64,000 nucleotides of DNA from Paraburkholderia sediminicola (GCF_902859805.1 NZ_CADIKC010000006.1:1-64000), one strand, 5' to 3'. Numbered from the stretch's first letter, positions 7,383 through 18,630 are shown. Program-made: numbers and translations. Notes: generated by a model not told the origin, from the sequence alone.

Positions 7383-8416
7383 GCCGCAACTCCCTGAATG
7401 GCGCGGATGCTACGACTGTCGCCGTGGCGCCGCGTGCGCCGCTCAATGTCGCGCGCCGGCCCGATCCGGTTACCGAACCACCCGTTGTGCGCTGGATTCT
7501 GACCGGCATCGCGTTGCTGTTTCTCGCGCTGTTCCTCGTCGTGCCGCTCGTCGCCGTGTTCTATCAGGCCTTGAGCAAGGGCATCGGCTTCTATCTGGAA
7601 TCGCTGGCCGATCCGGATGCGTTGTCGGCCATCAAGCTCACCGTGATCACAGCCGCGATCGCCGTGCCGCTGAATCTCGTGTTCGGCCTCGCGGCGTCAT
7701 GGTGTATCGCCAAGTTCGAGTTCCGCGGCAAGGCCTTGCTGACCACGTTGATCGATCTGCCGTTCTCGGTCTCGCCGGTGATCTCCGGTTTGATCTACGT
7801 GCTGATGTTCGGCGCGCAGGGCTGGTTCGGCCCGTGGCTGCAGGACCACAACGTGCAGATCATCTTCGCCGTGCCGGGCATTGTGCTGGCGACGATCTTC
7901 GTCACGTTCCCGTTCGTCGCGCGTGAACTGATTCCGCTGATGCAGGCGCAAGGCAACGACGAAGAAGAAGCCGCACACGTGCTCGGCGCCTCGGGCTGGC
8001 AGATCTTCCGGCGCGTCACGCTGCCGAACGTGAAATGGGGCCTGTTGTACGGTGTGATTCTGTGTAACGCGCGGGCGATGGGCGAGTTCGGCGCGGTGTC
8101 CGTTGTGTCCGGCCACATTCGCGGCCAGACCGACACCATGCCGCTGCACGTCGAAATTCTCTATAACGAATACAACTTCTCGGCGGCGTTTGCCGTTGCG
8201 TCGGTGCTGGCCTTGCTCGCACTCGTGACGCTCGGCCTGAAGCTGCTCGCCGAGCGCCATATGTCGGCGGAACTGTCGGCCGCGCGCGATGTGCCGGCGT
8301 ATGCAGGGCCGGTCACGCCGCCGTCCGCTTCACAGTCTGCGGCACAGTCCGTCAATGCAACGCATGCATCGCATCAACAATCACAGCAGCACGCGCTCAA
8401 GCAAGGAGAGCTGTAA
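7379..8416 (+). CDS. cysW: sulfate ABC transporter permease CysW
   Basis: This 345-residue second permease subunit is longer than E. coli CysW (291). The extra length lies in a roughly 35-residue N-terminal cytoplasmic part and a Gln/Ser/Ala-rich C-terminal tail after residue 295. About six membrane helices and an EAA loop (DEEEAAHVLGASGWQIFRRV) are seen. ATG 7379 overlaps the cysT stop by 4 bp, and the cysW stop overlaps the cysA start by 1 bp, so the three genes are tightly coupled. Confidence 0.95.
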   Translation: MSRNSLNGADATTVAVAPRAPLNVARRPDPVTEPPVVRWILTGIALLFLALFLVVPLVAVFYQALSKGIGFYLESLADPDALSAIKLTVITAAIAVPLNLVFGLAASWCIAKFEFRGKALLTTLIDLPFSVSPVISGLIYVLMFGAQGWFGPWLQDHNVQIIFAVPGIVLATIFVTFPFVARELIPLMQAQGNDEEEAAHVLGASGWQIFRRVTLPNVKWGLLYGVILCNARAMGEFGAVSVVSGHIRGQTDTMPLHVEILYNEYNFSAAFAVASVLALLALVTLGLKLLAERHMSAELSAARDVPAYAGPVTPPSASQSAAQSVNATHASHQQSQQHALKQGEL

Positions 8417-9474
8417 TGGGTATCACCGTTCGTAACCTGCAAAAGCGCTTCGGCGATTTCGTCGCGCTCGACAACGTTTCGCTCGACTTTCCGCCGGGTG
8501 AACTGGTTGCGCTGCTCGGGCCTTCGGGTTGTGGCAAGACCACCTTGCTGCGTGTGATTGCCGGCCTCGAATACGCGGATGCGGGCCAGGTCGTGCTGCA
8601 AGGCCAGGACGTGGCGACGGTCGGTGCGCGCGAGCGTGAAGTCGGCTTCGTGTTCCAGCATTACGCGCTGTTCCGTCACATGACGGTGTTCGAGAACGTG
8701 GCGTTCGGCTTGCGTGTGAAACCCCGCAAGGAACGGCCTTCGGAAGCGGTGATTCGCGAGAAGGTGCATGAACTGCTGAAGCTCGTGCAACTCGACTGGC
8801 TCGCGCAGCGCTACCCGTCGGAACTGTCGGGTGGTCAGCGCCAGCGGATTGCGTTGGCGCGTGCGCTCGCTGTCGAACCGAAGGTCCTGCTGCTCGACGA
8901 ACCGTTCGGCGCGCTGGACGCGAAGGTGCGCAAGGAGTTGCGCAGCTGGCTGCGTCGTTTGCACGACGATCTGCATATCTCGACGATTTTCGTCACGCAC
9001 GATCAGGAAGAAGCGCTCGAAGTGGCCGACCGGATTGTCGTGTTGAATCGCGGGCATGTGGAACAGGTGGGCAGTCCGCAGGACGTGTACGACCATCCGC
9101 AAACCTCGTTCGTCTACGAGTTTCTCGGCGCGGCGAACCGTCTGCACGGCAATGTGGATGCAAGCGGCTTTGTGGTGGACGGCGCTGCGTTGCCGGTCGC
9201 GATTACGGCCGGTTTCAGCGGGCCGGCGTTCGCGTATGTACGTCCGCACGATCTGCAGTTGTACAGCCAGGCGTCCGGCCATCGCGAAGGCATTGTGGTC
9301 GACGTGCGGCGTGTGGTGACGCTTGGCGGCTCGGTGCGTGTGGAACTGGCGGGCCGCGAAGGCAACGTGCTCGAGGCGGAACTCGATCGCGAATCGTGGC
9401 GCGATCTGCAACTGTCGATCGGCGACGGCGTGACGGCAGTGCCGCGCGCGTTGCGCGTATTTCCGGCGCAATAG
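8416..9474 (+). CDS. cysA: sulfate/thiosulfate import ATP-binding protein CysA
   Basis: This 352-residue ATPase drives sulfate import. Walker A is GPSGCGKT at 35-42, the signature LSGGQ is at about 137-141, Walker B is VLLLDEP and the H-loop is VTHDQEE. The C-terminal third (from about 245) is the regulatory TOBE-like domain of the CysA/MalK group. GGAGAG is placed 6-10 bp before ATG 8416. It overlaps the cysW stop by one base. Confidence 0.95.
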   Translation: MGITVRNLQKRFGDFVALDNVSLDFPPGELVALLGPSGCGKTTLLRVIAGLEYADAGQVVLQGQDVATVGAREREVGFVFQHYALFRHMTVFENVAFGLRVKPRKERPSEAVIREKVHELLKLVQLDWLAQRYPSELSGGQRQRIALARALAVEPKVLLLDEPFGALDAKVRKELRSWLRRLHDDLHISTIFVTHDQEEALEVADRIVVLNRGHVEQVGSPQDVYDHPQTSFVYEFLGAANRLHGNVDASGFVVDGAALPVAITAGFSGPAFAYVRPHDLQLYSQASGHREGIVVDVRRVVTLGGSVRVELAGREGNVLEAELDRESWRDLQLSIGDGVTAVPRALRVFPAQ

Positions 9475-9569
9475 GCCGTGCCACGAGCATCAACACAAGC
9501 AGCGCAACAACACTCGGCGTTTCAATCAAACTCTAATAACTCAACTCTGGCTCAACCGGAGACATACAG

Positions 9570-10496
9570 ATGAACTTTCAGCAATTGCGCTTTGTGCGCG
9601 AGGCCGTACGTCAGAACATGAATCTGACTGAGGTGGCGAACGTGTTGTACACGTCGCAGTCGGGTGTGTCGAAGCAGATCAAGGATCTGGAAGACGAACT
9701 CGGCGTCGATATTTTCATCCGGCGCGGCAAGCGTCTGACGGGCCTCACCGAGCCGGGCAAGGCGGTACATCAACTGATCGAGCGCATGTTGCTCGATGCG
9801 GAGAATCTGCGCCGCGTCGCGCGTCAATATGCGGATCAGGATAGCGGCCACCTCGTCGTGGCGACGACTCACACGCAGGCGCGTTACGCGCTGCCGAAGG
9901 TGATCCGTCAATTCACCGAGGTGTTCCCGAAGGTGCATCTGGCGCTGCGTCAGGGCAGCCCGCAACAGATTGCGCAGATGATCATCAACGGCGAAGCGGA
10001 CATCGGCATTTCGACGGAAGCACTCGACCGCTTCCCCGATATCGTCACGTTCCCGTGCTATTCATGGCATCACGTCGTGGTTGTGCCGAAGGGCCATCCG
10101 CTGGTTGGCCGTGAGAATTTGACGCTCGACGAGATCGCCGAATTCCCGATCGTCACCTACGACCAGGACTTCACGGGCCGCTCGCACATCGACCAGGCAT
10201 TCGCGAAAGCGGGCGCGTTGCCCGACGTCGTGTTGACCGCCATCGACGCCGACGTGATCAAGACGTACGTCGAACTCGGCATGGGCATCGGCGTGGTTGC
10301 CGCGATGGCCTACGATCCGAAGCGCGATACGGAACTGGTCGCGCTGGATACCCAGCATCTGTTCGAGGCGAGCACGACGCGGGTCGGCTTGCGCAAGGGC
10401 GCGTTCCTGCGTGCATACGCGTACCGGCTGATCGAAATGTTCGCGCCGCAGTTGAATGAAGCGGAAATCGCCGCACAGTTGCGCGAAGCGGTGTGA
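9570..10496 (+). CDS. cysB: LysR-type regulator of sulfur assimilation, CysB type
   Basis: This 308-residue protein has an N-terminal winged HTH (residues 1-60: MNFQQLRFVREAVRQNMNLT, SQSGVSKQIKDLEDELG) and a C-terminal effector domain. The segments TTHTQARYALP and TYDQDFTGRSHIDQAF are typical of CysB/Cbl proteins, which sense O-acetylserine, N-acetylserine or sulfate. It lies 95 bp behind cysA on the same strand and probably controls the cluster. Burkholderia also carries the paralogue SsuR, so the assignment to CysB rests mainly on context. Confidence 0.88.
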   Translation: MNFQQLRFVREAVRQNMNLTEVANVLYTSQSGVSKQIKDLEDELGVDIFIRRGKRLTGLTEPGKAVHQLIERMLLDAENLRRVARQYADQDSGHLVVATTHTQARYALPKVIRQFTEVFPKVHLALRQGSPQQIAQMIINGEADIGISTEALDRFPDIVTFPCYSWHHVVVVPKGHPLVGRENLTLDEIAEFPIVTYDQDFTGRSHIDQAFAKAGALPDVVLTAIDADVIKTYVELGMGIGVVAAMAYDPKRDTELVALDTQHLFEASTTRVGLRKGAFLRAYAYRLIEMFAPQLNEAEIAAQLREAV

Positions 10497-10547
10497 GGGA
10501 TACGCAGGGATGCGCCGGATCGCCACGGTTCGGCGCAGGACGCGCAA

Positions 10548-10574
10548 GGCGCCGCATGAATTCATTGCGGCGCC
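10548..10574 (+). terminator. stem-loop after cysB
   Basis: GGCGCCGCA and TGCGGCGCC pair perfectly around a loop that is itself part of a palindrome centred on GAATTC. There is no T-run on the plus strand (AAAAGTG follows), so termination would be weak or factor-assisted. Confidence 0.5.
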
Positions 10575-10730
10575 AAAAGTGCGATCTTCAAGCGGGCTAC
10601 GGCCGTCCTTGATATAAACGCTGCGCAAACGCGTGGCGCGCGGAGCGCCGGCCTCATCCAGCTCCGAAACGAACGGGTATCCGTTTTTTCACGCATGGCG
10701 GCGCGCGGCGCATCGCTTACAATCGCCGCC

Positions 10731-11774
10731 ATGAATACTTCGACTTTTTCCTCCGCCACGCCTTCAGACGAAGACGCCACGCCGCAGCTGCCGCGCATCG
10801 CCGTGCTGGCGACCGGCGGCACGATCGCCGGCGCGGCCGCGGACGCCACCAACACATCGGGCTACCAGGCCGGCGTGGTCGGCGTCGAGCAATTGCTGGC
10901 CGTGGTGCCGGCCTTGTCCACGGTGGCGCGCATCGCGCCCGAGCAGATTGCCAGCGTCGACAGTAAAGACATGGAAATGTCATTGTGGACCACGCTCGCG
11001 CAACGCATCAACACACTGCTCGCCGACGATGACATCGACGGCGTGGTGGTCACACATGGCACCGATACGCTCGAAGAAACCGCCTATCTGCTGCATCTCA
11101 CGATCAAGTCGGACAAGCCGGTCGTGCTGACCGCCGCCATGCGCCCGGCGTCGGCGCTGTCCGCCGATGGTCCGCTGAATCTGCTGAACGCTGTGACGGT
11201 GGCGGCGCACGCGGATTCGCGCGGGCAGGGCGTGCTGGTGGCGTTCAACAACAAGATTCACAGCGCACGCGACGTGGTCAAGACGAGCACATATGCGGTC
11301 GATGCCTTCCAGTCTCCGGATATCGGCGCGCTCGGCTGGGTGCAGGACGGCCGCGTCGAATTTCAGCGCAGCGTGGTGCGTCCGCATACGCTCGCGACCG
11401 AATTCGTGATCGGCGCGAAGTGGCCGCATGTAGAGATCGTCGTGAGCTATGCGGGCGTTTCGCGCATTGCCGTGGATGCGTTGGTTGCTGCCGGTGTGCG
11501 CGGTATCGTCGTGGCGGGTACGGGTAACGGCTCGATTCACGCTTCCATGCAGCAGGCGCTGGCCGATGCCGCTTCGCAGGGCGTCGTGGTGGTGCGTGCG
11601 TCGCGCGTGGGTTCAGGGCATGTGATGCGCAACGGCGCGGCCGCTGACGACGCACTCGGTTTCGTCAGCGCAGGTTCGCTGAATCCGTACAAGGCGCGCG
11701 TGCTTTTGATGCTCGCACTGGCAGCGGGAGCCACAGGCCCGGTTATGTTGCAGAAGACGTTCGATACGTACTGA
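10731..11774 (+). CDS. ansA: L-asparaginase
   Basis: This 347-residue enzyme hydrolyses asparagine to aspartate and ammonia. The nucleophile Thr31 lies in ATGGTIAG and the second catalytic pair T111-D112 in THGTDTLEE. The type II-like sequence has no signal peptide at the chosen start (MNTSTFSS), so it may be cytoplasmic. An in-frame extension to 10695 (MAARGASL) would not add a convincing signal peptide. The gene stands alone and converges on the DUF3597 gene. Confidence 0.92.
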   Translation: MNTSTFSSATPSDEDATPQLPRIAVLATGGTIAGAAADATNTSGYQAGVVGVEQLLAVVPALSTVARIAPEQIASVDSKDMEMSLWTTLAQRINTLLADDDIDGVVVTHGTDTLEETAYLLHLTIKSDKPVVLTAAMRPASALSADGPLNLLNAVTVAAHADSRGQGVLVAFNNKIHSARDVVKTSTYAVDAFQSPDIGALGWVQDGRVEFQRSVVRPHTLATEFVIGAKWPHVEIVVSYAGVSRIAVDALVAAGVRGIVVAGTGNGSIHASMQQALADAASQGVVVVRASRVGSGHVMRNGAAADDALGFVSAGSLNPYKARVLLMLALAAGATGPVMLQKTFDTY

Positions 11775-11836
11775 TTGATTGAGCGCGGGCGGCCTGGTTC
11801 AAAGTCAGAACCGTGTCCCGCACATGAAGCTTGAAT

Positions 11837-11879
11837 GACAACGCGGCGCCAGGATCATTGATCCGGGCGCCGCGTTGTC
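11837..11879. terminator. long perfect hairpin between convergent genes
   Basis: GACAACGCGGCGCC (11837-11850) pairs perfectly with GGCGCCGCGTTGTC (11866-11879). Inside it GGATC and GATCC also pair, giving one long rod. No T-run follows. It lies between asparaginase and the oppositely oriented DUF3597 gene and can serve both. Confidence 0.65.
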
Positions 11880-11933
11880 GTTACAGCTTAATGTTTATCG
11901 CTTTCGCCGGAACCAGGCGACGCAGGCAAGCTG

Positions 11934-12335
11934 TTAGGACGCCAGATCCGGAGGCAGCTTCCCGCCGTTCGCCGCCAGCGCTTGCATCACCTGTTTGTGC
12001 AGCCAGATGTTCATGCTTGCCGAATCGTTCGTGTCGCCGCTGTACTTCAGTTCCTGTGCGAGTTGCTTGCGATGCTCGAGGCTGCTGTCGACGCCGAGCG
12101 CTTTCAACGTGTCGACGATCGAGGTGCGCCAGTTCAGCGTTTGCCCGCTCTCACTCACGAACTGGTCCATGACGGCCGCGACGTCGACGTCAGTCAGCGG
12201 CGGCGGTGCCGGCGCAGCGTCTGGTGCGGCAGCTTGTGCCGCTGCCGGATCCGGTGTCGGCTCAACCGCAGGCGCAGGCTGGTCGGGCTTCGCTTTGCCG
12301 AAGAGCTTGTTTACGATGTCACCAAAAATACTCAT
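11934..12335 (-). CDS. DUF3597 family protein
   Basis: This 133-residue soluble protein begins MSIFGDIVNKLFG, has a Pro/Ala-rich linker at about 18-47, and ends in a conserved helical domain (DVDVAAVMDQF, LNWRTSIVDTLKALG, MNIWLHKQVMQALAANGGK) that matches DUF3597. The function is unknown. Some family members look like small LysM- or CsbD-like stress proteins, but nothing here shows that. ATG 12335 has AAAGGA in its upstream leader. It is monocistronic. Confidence 0.82.
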   Translation of the reverse strand: MSIFGDIVNKLFGKAKPDQPAPAVEPTPDPAAAQAAAPDAAPAPPPLTDVDVAAVMDQFVSESGQTLNWRTSIVDTLKALGVDSSLEHRKQLAQELKYSGDTNDSASMNIWLHKQVMQALAANGGKLPPDLAS

Positions 12336-12902
12336 GCTGAATCCTTTGCAGAGGGGTTAACGGCGCAAGCACAGTCCGCTCACGGGTTGAATTCTGGTTG
12401 CGGATCGTGTGAATCGTGTGGATCGGGCGAATCAGACAGAGCACATGTGCCGCGATGATCGGCAAGCTGCACGTGAGCTCTGATACGCGAGCAACCAGAC
12501 TCAACGAGTGTAGGAGAAAAGCGGGGAGGGATGTGTCAAAAAAGGTCGTGCTGCGGACGCGGAGTTGCAAGCAAATGCAAGCGGACTTGCGAGCACCCGT
12601 GCGAGGAGACCTGCAAAGAGAGGTACTGGCAGGCGGCATGCATGATGCAGCCGCTGCGAGAGATTGGCGGAAAACGCATGAATCTGAAATCCGACAGCCG
12701 GACACCCGACGACGACGTCTGACCGACCAAGGCTTCCCCGGCGCCGCCGGGTGCCGCTGCGGACCCCACTTGCCGCTCTCAGCCCAGAGCGGCACGATTT
12801 GCCCGTTCCGCCATGCATGCCGCACGACGAACCGGGCGCCCCACCTGCGTTGCCGCGACGATCACGTTGAAACCGCAACCGTCACGGCAACCTTGTTGTT
12901 GC
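12336..12902. other. 567-bp gap without a convincing gene
   Basis: The gap lies between the start of the DUF3597 gene and the stop of glxR, both minus strand, so it should hold the DUF3597 promoter. A cysteine-rich plus-strand frame at 12531-12722 is open, but its GGAGGG abuts the ATG without room for a ribosome site and it matches nothing known to me. A GC-rich hairpin region at 12735-12765 is the only structure noticed. Confidence 0.5.
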
Positions 12903-13811
12903 TTAAGCTGCCTTGGCTTCGCTACCCGGCGCTTGCGCGACTTCGTAGTTCGCCATGATTTCGAGCGCGCGCACCATGGCTGAGTGATCCCATGCCTTGC
13001 CGCCATTCGCCGCGCATACGCTGAACAGTTGCTGTGCGCTCGCCGTATGCGGCAGGGCGATACCGAGCTTGCGTGCACCGTCGAGTGCGAGGTTCAGATC
13101 CTTCTGGTGCAGTTCGATGCGGAAGCCCGGATCGAACGTACGCTTGGTCATACGCTCGCCATGCACTTCGAGAATGCGCGACGAAGCGAAACCGCCCATC
13201 AATGCCTTGCGCACACGTTCCGGATCGGCGCCCGAGCGCGACGCGAACAGCAGCGCTTCTGCTACCGCTTCGATGTTCAATGCGACGATGATCTGGTTCG
13301 CGACCTTGCAGGTTTGACCCGCGCCGTTGTCGCCGATCAGCGAAATGTTCTTGCCCATCAGTTCGAACAGCGGCTTGGCCAGCGCAAACGCTTTTTCAGG
13401 ACCGCCGACCATGATCGTCAGCGACGCTTCACGCGCGCCGACTTCGCCGCCCGAGACCGGCGCATCGAGGTAGTCCGCGCCCAGCGCGTTGATCTTCTTC
13501 GCGAAAGCTTGCGTGTCGAGCGGCGAGATCGAGCTCATGTCGATCACCAGCTTGCCCTGCGTGAGGCCGGCGGCGACGCCGTCGTCGGCGAACAGCACGT
13601 TGGCGACGTCAGGCGTGTCCGGCACCATGATGATGACGATGTCGGCCGCTTGTGCGACAGCGGTCGAATCGGCGACTACGGTGGTCGTCTTGCTCAGATC
13701 TTCCGGCACCGGATAAGCGCCATTCACGAACAGCGAATGGCCGCCCTTGATGAGGTTGCGCGCCATGTGCGCGCCCATGATGCCGAGGCCGATGAAACCG
13801 ATCTTTGCCAT
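12903..13811 (-). CDS. glxR: 2-hydroxy-3-oxopropionate (tartronate semialdehyde) reductase
   Basis: This 302-residue beta-hydroxyacid dehydrogenase reduces tartronate semialdehyde to glycerate. The Rossmann motif GFIGLGIMG is at 5-13, the substrate loop is DAPVSGGEVGA at about 118-128, and the catalytic Lys is in GQTCKVANQI at about residue 170. It is the last gene of gcl-hyi-glxR and acts after Gcl makes tartronate semialdehyde. It differs from E. coli GlxR only in minor N-terminal residues. ATG 13811 is placed directly before the Rossmann motif. Confidence 0.93.
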   Translation of the reverse strand: MAKIGFIGLGIMGAHMARNLIKGGHSLFVNGAYPVPEDLSKTTTVVADSTAVAQAADIVIIMVPDTPDVANVLFADDGVAAGLTQGKLVIDMSSISPLDTQAFAKKINALGADYLDAPVSGGEVGAREASLTIMVGGPEKAFALAKPLFELMGKNISLIGDNGAGQTCKVANQIIVALNIEAVAEALLFASRSGADPERVRKALMGGFASSRILEVHGERMTKRTFDPGFRIELHQKDLNLALDGARKLGIALPHTASAQQLFSVCAANGGKAWDHSAMVRALEIMANYEVAQAPGSEAKAA

Positions 13812-13917
13812 GTGTCTAAATCTCCAGTGTTGTTGCGGGGCGCCCTGAGGGACTTCCCTCGGGGCGTGGTCTGTCTGATGTAATCGATGAGGTGATCGAC
13901 AAGTCGCGCAGTGCGTT

Positions 13918-13953
13918 GCGCGGTGTATCGCGCGGTATATCGCGCTGTATATC
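13918..13953. repeat. 12-bp tandem repeat, three copies, behind hyi
   Basis: GCGCGGTGTATC, GCGCGGTATATC and GCGCTGTATATC follow one another exactly. The array starts 2 bp after the hyi stop on the minus strand and lies in the hyi-glxR spacer. Copy number may vary between strains. Confidence 0.85.
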
Positions 13954-13955
13954 GA

Positions 13956-14765
13956 TTACGCAGCGGCGTGGGCCGCGCCGCGGGTTTGCCCGGCCACGCT
14001 CTGCACCCAGCCGAGGCCGGCGGCGGTGGTCGTGCGCGGCTTGTATTCGCAGCCGACGTAACCGTCATAGCCGAGCGAGTCGAGCAGGTCGAACAGGAAC
14101 GGGTAGTTGATTTCGCCGGTGCCCGGTTCGTTACGGCCCGGGTTATCGGCGAGCTGAATGTGTGCGATCTGCGGCAGATTCTTCTTGATCGTTGCCGCGA
14201 GTTCGCCTTCCATCCGCTGCATGTGATAGATGTCGTATTGCAGGAACAGATTGTCCGAACCCACCGCGCGAATCACGTCGAGGCCTTCGCCCGAACGGTT
14301 CAGCGCGAAGCCGGGGATGTCGTACGAATTGCACGGCTCGACCAGCAGCTTGATGCCCGCTTTCTTCAGTTCGCCCGCGGCGAAGCGCAGGTTGTCGACG
14401 ATCGTCGAACGTGCTTTGTCCGCATCGACGCCGGCCGTCGGAATGCCGACGAGGCAGTTCAGTTGCGGCACCTTCAGGGCCTTCGCGTATTCGATCGCGC
14501 GGCCGACGCCTTCCTGAAACTCGCCCACACGATCCGGCAGGCATGCGATGCCGCGTTCACCCGCTTCCCAGTTGCCCGCGGGCAGGTTGTGCAACACGAG
14601 TTTCAAACGGTTCTGCTGCAGACGTTCGCTCAATTCAGCGATCTGATACGGATACGGAAACAGGAATTCGACGGCGTTGAAGCCCGCGTCCGCTGCTGCC
14701 GAAAAACGGTCGAGGAACGGGACTTCGTTGAACAGCATGGTGAGATTCGCTGCAAATTTCGGCAT
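13956..14765 (-). CDS. hyi: hydroxypyruvate isomerase
   Basis: This 269-residue TIM-barrel protein of the AP-endonuclease-2-like fold interconverts hydroxypyruvate and tartronate semialdehyde. Typical segments are MPKFAANLTMLFNEVPFLDR, GFNAVEFLFPYPY, LLVEPCNSYDIPGF (metal-binding Glu) and VGCEYKP. It lies between gcl and glxR on the same strand, with spacers of 116 and 144 bp, so the three genes are likely one operon. Length equals that of E. coli Hyi to within about 10 residues. Confidence 0.92.
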   Translation of the reverse strand: MPKFAANLTMLFNEVPFLDRFSAAADAGFNAVEFLFPYPYQIAELSERLQQNRLKLVLHNLPAGNWEAGERGIACLPDRVGEFQEGVGRAIEYAKALKVPQLNCLVGIPTAGVDADKARSTIVDNLRFAAGELKKAGIKLLVEPCNSYDIPGFALNRSGEGLDVIRAVGSDNLFLQYDIYHMQRMEGELAATIKKNLPQIAHIQLADNPGRNEPGTGEINYPFLFDLLDSLGYDGYVGCEYKPRTTTAAGLGWVQSVAGQTRGAAHAAA

Positions 14766-14881
14766 GGTGCTTTTTGTCTCGCTGGTCGGTCAGTGGAATA
14801 ACTTCATGAGGCGATCCAGTTGCGTTGAATGACTACGCCTACGCCGCTGAATCGCGCTCATCTGCTGCAAAGTCGGCAAGC

Positions 14882-16657
<1,776 letters not shown>

Positions 16658-16845
16658 GAATGTCTCCTGAATGTCTTGGATGGGCGAATAAGTTGGCTGA
16701 CGAATTCGCTGACGGATATGCAAACCAAAGGTGTTGATCGAACTGTAGGCTTCACCTAAAGGTTTGATAAGATCAGTCCGGGTCGCTTATTTCGAAACAA
16801 AAAGTATGGAATGGCCTTGGTGGTAGGGGACGGGAGAGACAAAAA
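16658..16845. promoter_or_regulatory. divergent control region gcl / LysR gene
   Basis: The 188-bp spacer separates gcl and the divergent LysR-type gene and is AT-richer than both. TGATC and GATCA half-sites around 16735-16772 flank the segment CACCTAAAGGTTTGAT. This would be the natural place for the LysR operator, but an exact T-N11-A box was not settled. Confidence 0.4.
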
Positions 16846-17760
16846 ATGGACCGCTTCAAACAAATCGAAACTTTCGTACGCGTCGCGGATGCTGGCAGTC
16901 TCGCGGCGGCCGCGCTGGAAGAGGGCGTGTCGCCGGTGATTCTCGGGCGCCGCATCGACGCGCTCGAAAAGCGCCTGGGCGTAAAGCTGATGTACCGCTC
17001 GACGCGGCGTCTTGTGGTGAGCGAAGAAGGCGCGGCGTTTCTCGAGCGCTGCCGCGGCCTGCTCACCGAGTGGGACCAGGCCGAAAACGAACTGAGCGCC
17101 GGACGGCGCGCGGTGAACGGCCATCTGATCGTGTCGGCGCCGGCCGCGTTCGGGCGCAAGCACGTCGCACCGCTTGCGCCGGCTTTTCTCGCCGACAAGC
17201 CCGAATTACAGGTGTCGTTCAATCTGACCGACCGGGTCGTGGACCTGGTGCGCGAGGGGTACGACCTGTCGATCCGGATCGGCGGCGCGGTCGACCCGAA
17301 TTTCGTCGCGGTGAAGCTGGCGTCGAACCGGCGCGTGGTGTGCGGTACGCCGGAATATTTCCGCAAATACGGCAAGCCGAAAACGCTCGAAGATCTGCCG
17401 CAGCACAATTGCCTCGCGTTCAACCTGCAAGGCGGACAGAACCGCGGCTGGTACTTCCGCCGCAACGGCAAACTGGCGACAGTGCGGGTAGGCGGCACGC
17501 TCGACTGCAACGACGGTGAGCTGCTGCATCGCTGGGTATCCGAAGGGCTTGGCCTCGGCTGGCGCTCCACGTGGGAAATCCAGCAGCAACTGGCGCGCGG
17601 CGAGCTGGAAACCGTGCTGGATGAATACGCGCTGCCCGACTACGACATCCTGGCGGTCTATCCGCAGCAGCGTTACGTGCCGGCTAAGGTGCGCTACTTC
17701 ATCGACTACCTGAAAGAGGTGTATGCCAGCGAGGATTACTGGAATCGTCCGACGTATTGA
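16846..17760 (+). CDS. LysR-type transcriptional regulator
   Basis: This 304-residue protein has an N-terminal winged HTH (MDRFKQIETFVRVADAGSLA, then RRIDALEKRLGVKLMYRSTR) and a C-terminal effector domain of the group that includes VSAPAAFGRKHVAPL and NDGELLHRWVSEGLG. It is transcribed away from gcl with a shared 188-bp control region, so it probably regulates the glyoxylate operon in response to a pathway metabolite. That role is inferred from position. ATG 16846 follows GGGAGAGAC. Confidence 0.88.
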   Translation: MDRFKQIETFVRVADAGSLAAAALEEGVSPVILGRRIDALEKRLGVKLMYRSTRRLVVSEEGAAFLERCRGLLTEWDQAENELSAGRRAVNGHLIVSAPAAFGRKHVAPLAPAFLADKPELQVSFNLTDRVVDLVREGYDLSIRIGGAVDPNFVAVKLASNRRVVCGTPEYFRKYGKPKTLEDLPQHNCLAFNLQGGQNRGWYFRRNGKLATVRVGGTLDCNDGELLHRWVSEGLGLGWRSTWEIQQQLARGELETVLDEYALPDYDILAVYPQQRYVPAKVRYFIDYLKEVYASEDYWNRPTY

Positions 17761-17880
17761 GTGCGGGGGTGAAGGTAATTTTTCGCGGATTTCACACGAA
17801 GCCGGGAATAAACTCGGTATGCGGCCGGTCATGCTGGATGACGAGTCAATAGCTTAGCCGCAATGCCCCGGAGGGCCGAG

Positions 17881-18630
17881 GTGGGTCAACCCGAATCAAA
17901 TGCCGCCCGCGCGCACGACGCCGATGCAGCGAGGAACCGCCGTTTTCAGGAACTGGCGCTCCCGCATCTCGACGCCGCGTACAACCTTGCGCGCTGGCTG
18001 TGCGGTAACGCCAACGATGCCGACGACGTCGTGCAGGAAGCATTCATGCGCGCGTTTCGTTTCTTCGACACGTTCCGTGGGGACTCCGCGCGGCCGTGGC
18101 TGCTGGCGATCGTGCGCCGCACCTGGTACACGGAATGGCGGCGGCGGGCGTCGTCGCACGAGGTGGTCGAGTTCGACGACACCATGGACGAGGCGACTTT
18201 CGACGGCTGGAGCACGGGCGGCGCGGATCCGCAGACGCTCCTGATCCGCGACGAAGACACGAAGCTCGTGCACGAGGCGCTGGCGCAGTTGCCGGTCGAG
18301 TATCGGGAGGTGCTGATCCTGCGGGAACTCGAAGAAATGGGTTACCGGGAGATCGCGATGGTCGCCGATGTGCCGATCGGCACGGTGATGTCGCGGCTTG
18401 CACGGGGCAGGCGCAAGCTGGCCACGCTGTTGATGGCGAAGCAGGCGTCCGGGCATCCCGGGGCCGGGCTTCCGGGAGGTGGAAGTCCGCCGCGAGCCAC
18501 GGCGCCGGGTGCCTCCGCAGCGCCCACGGCTTCAGTTACACCACTCCGGGCGGCCTCCAACGGCCGTCCATCCAACAACCCCGGCGCGAGTGCTGCCGGC
18601 TTAGCCCAGGAGACGCCAGATGGACTGTAA
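17881..18630 (+). CDS. ECF-type RNA polymerase sigma factor
   Basis: A 249-residue sigma factor of the extracytoplasmic group. Region 2 covers about 25-90 (AYNLARWLCGNANDADDVVQ, then FMRAFRFFDTFRGD). Region 4 covers about 120-175 (LPVEYREVLILRELEEMGY, IGTVMSRLARGRRKLA). A Pro/Ala/Ser-rich tail of about 65 residues follows, which is unusual for the group. GTG 17881 was chosen because GGAGG sits 6 bp before it; ATG 17863 is in frame but lacks a ribosome site. Its last 11 bp overlap the anti-sigma gene. Confidence 0.88.
   Translation: MGQPESNAARAHDADAARNRRFQELALPHLDAAYNLARWLCGNANDADDVVQEAFMRAFRFFDTFRGDSARPWLLAIVRRTWYTEWRRRASSHEVVEFDDTMDEATFDGWSTGGADPQTLLIRDEDTKLVHEALAQLPVEYREVLILRELEEMGYREIAMVADVPIGTVMSRLARGRRKLATLLMAKQASGHPGAGLPGGGSPPRATAPGASAAPTASVTPLRAASNGRPSNNPGASAAGLAQETPDGL

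Noticed and set aside
12531..12722. Cysteine-rich 63-residue frame
   Set aside because: The GGAGGG abuts the ATG, no family resemblance was seen, and other frames of this spacer are equally open because of GC content.
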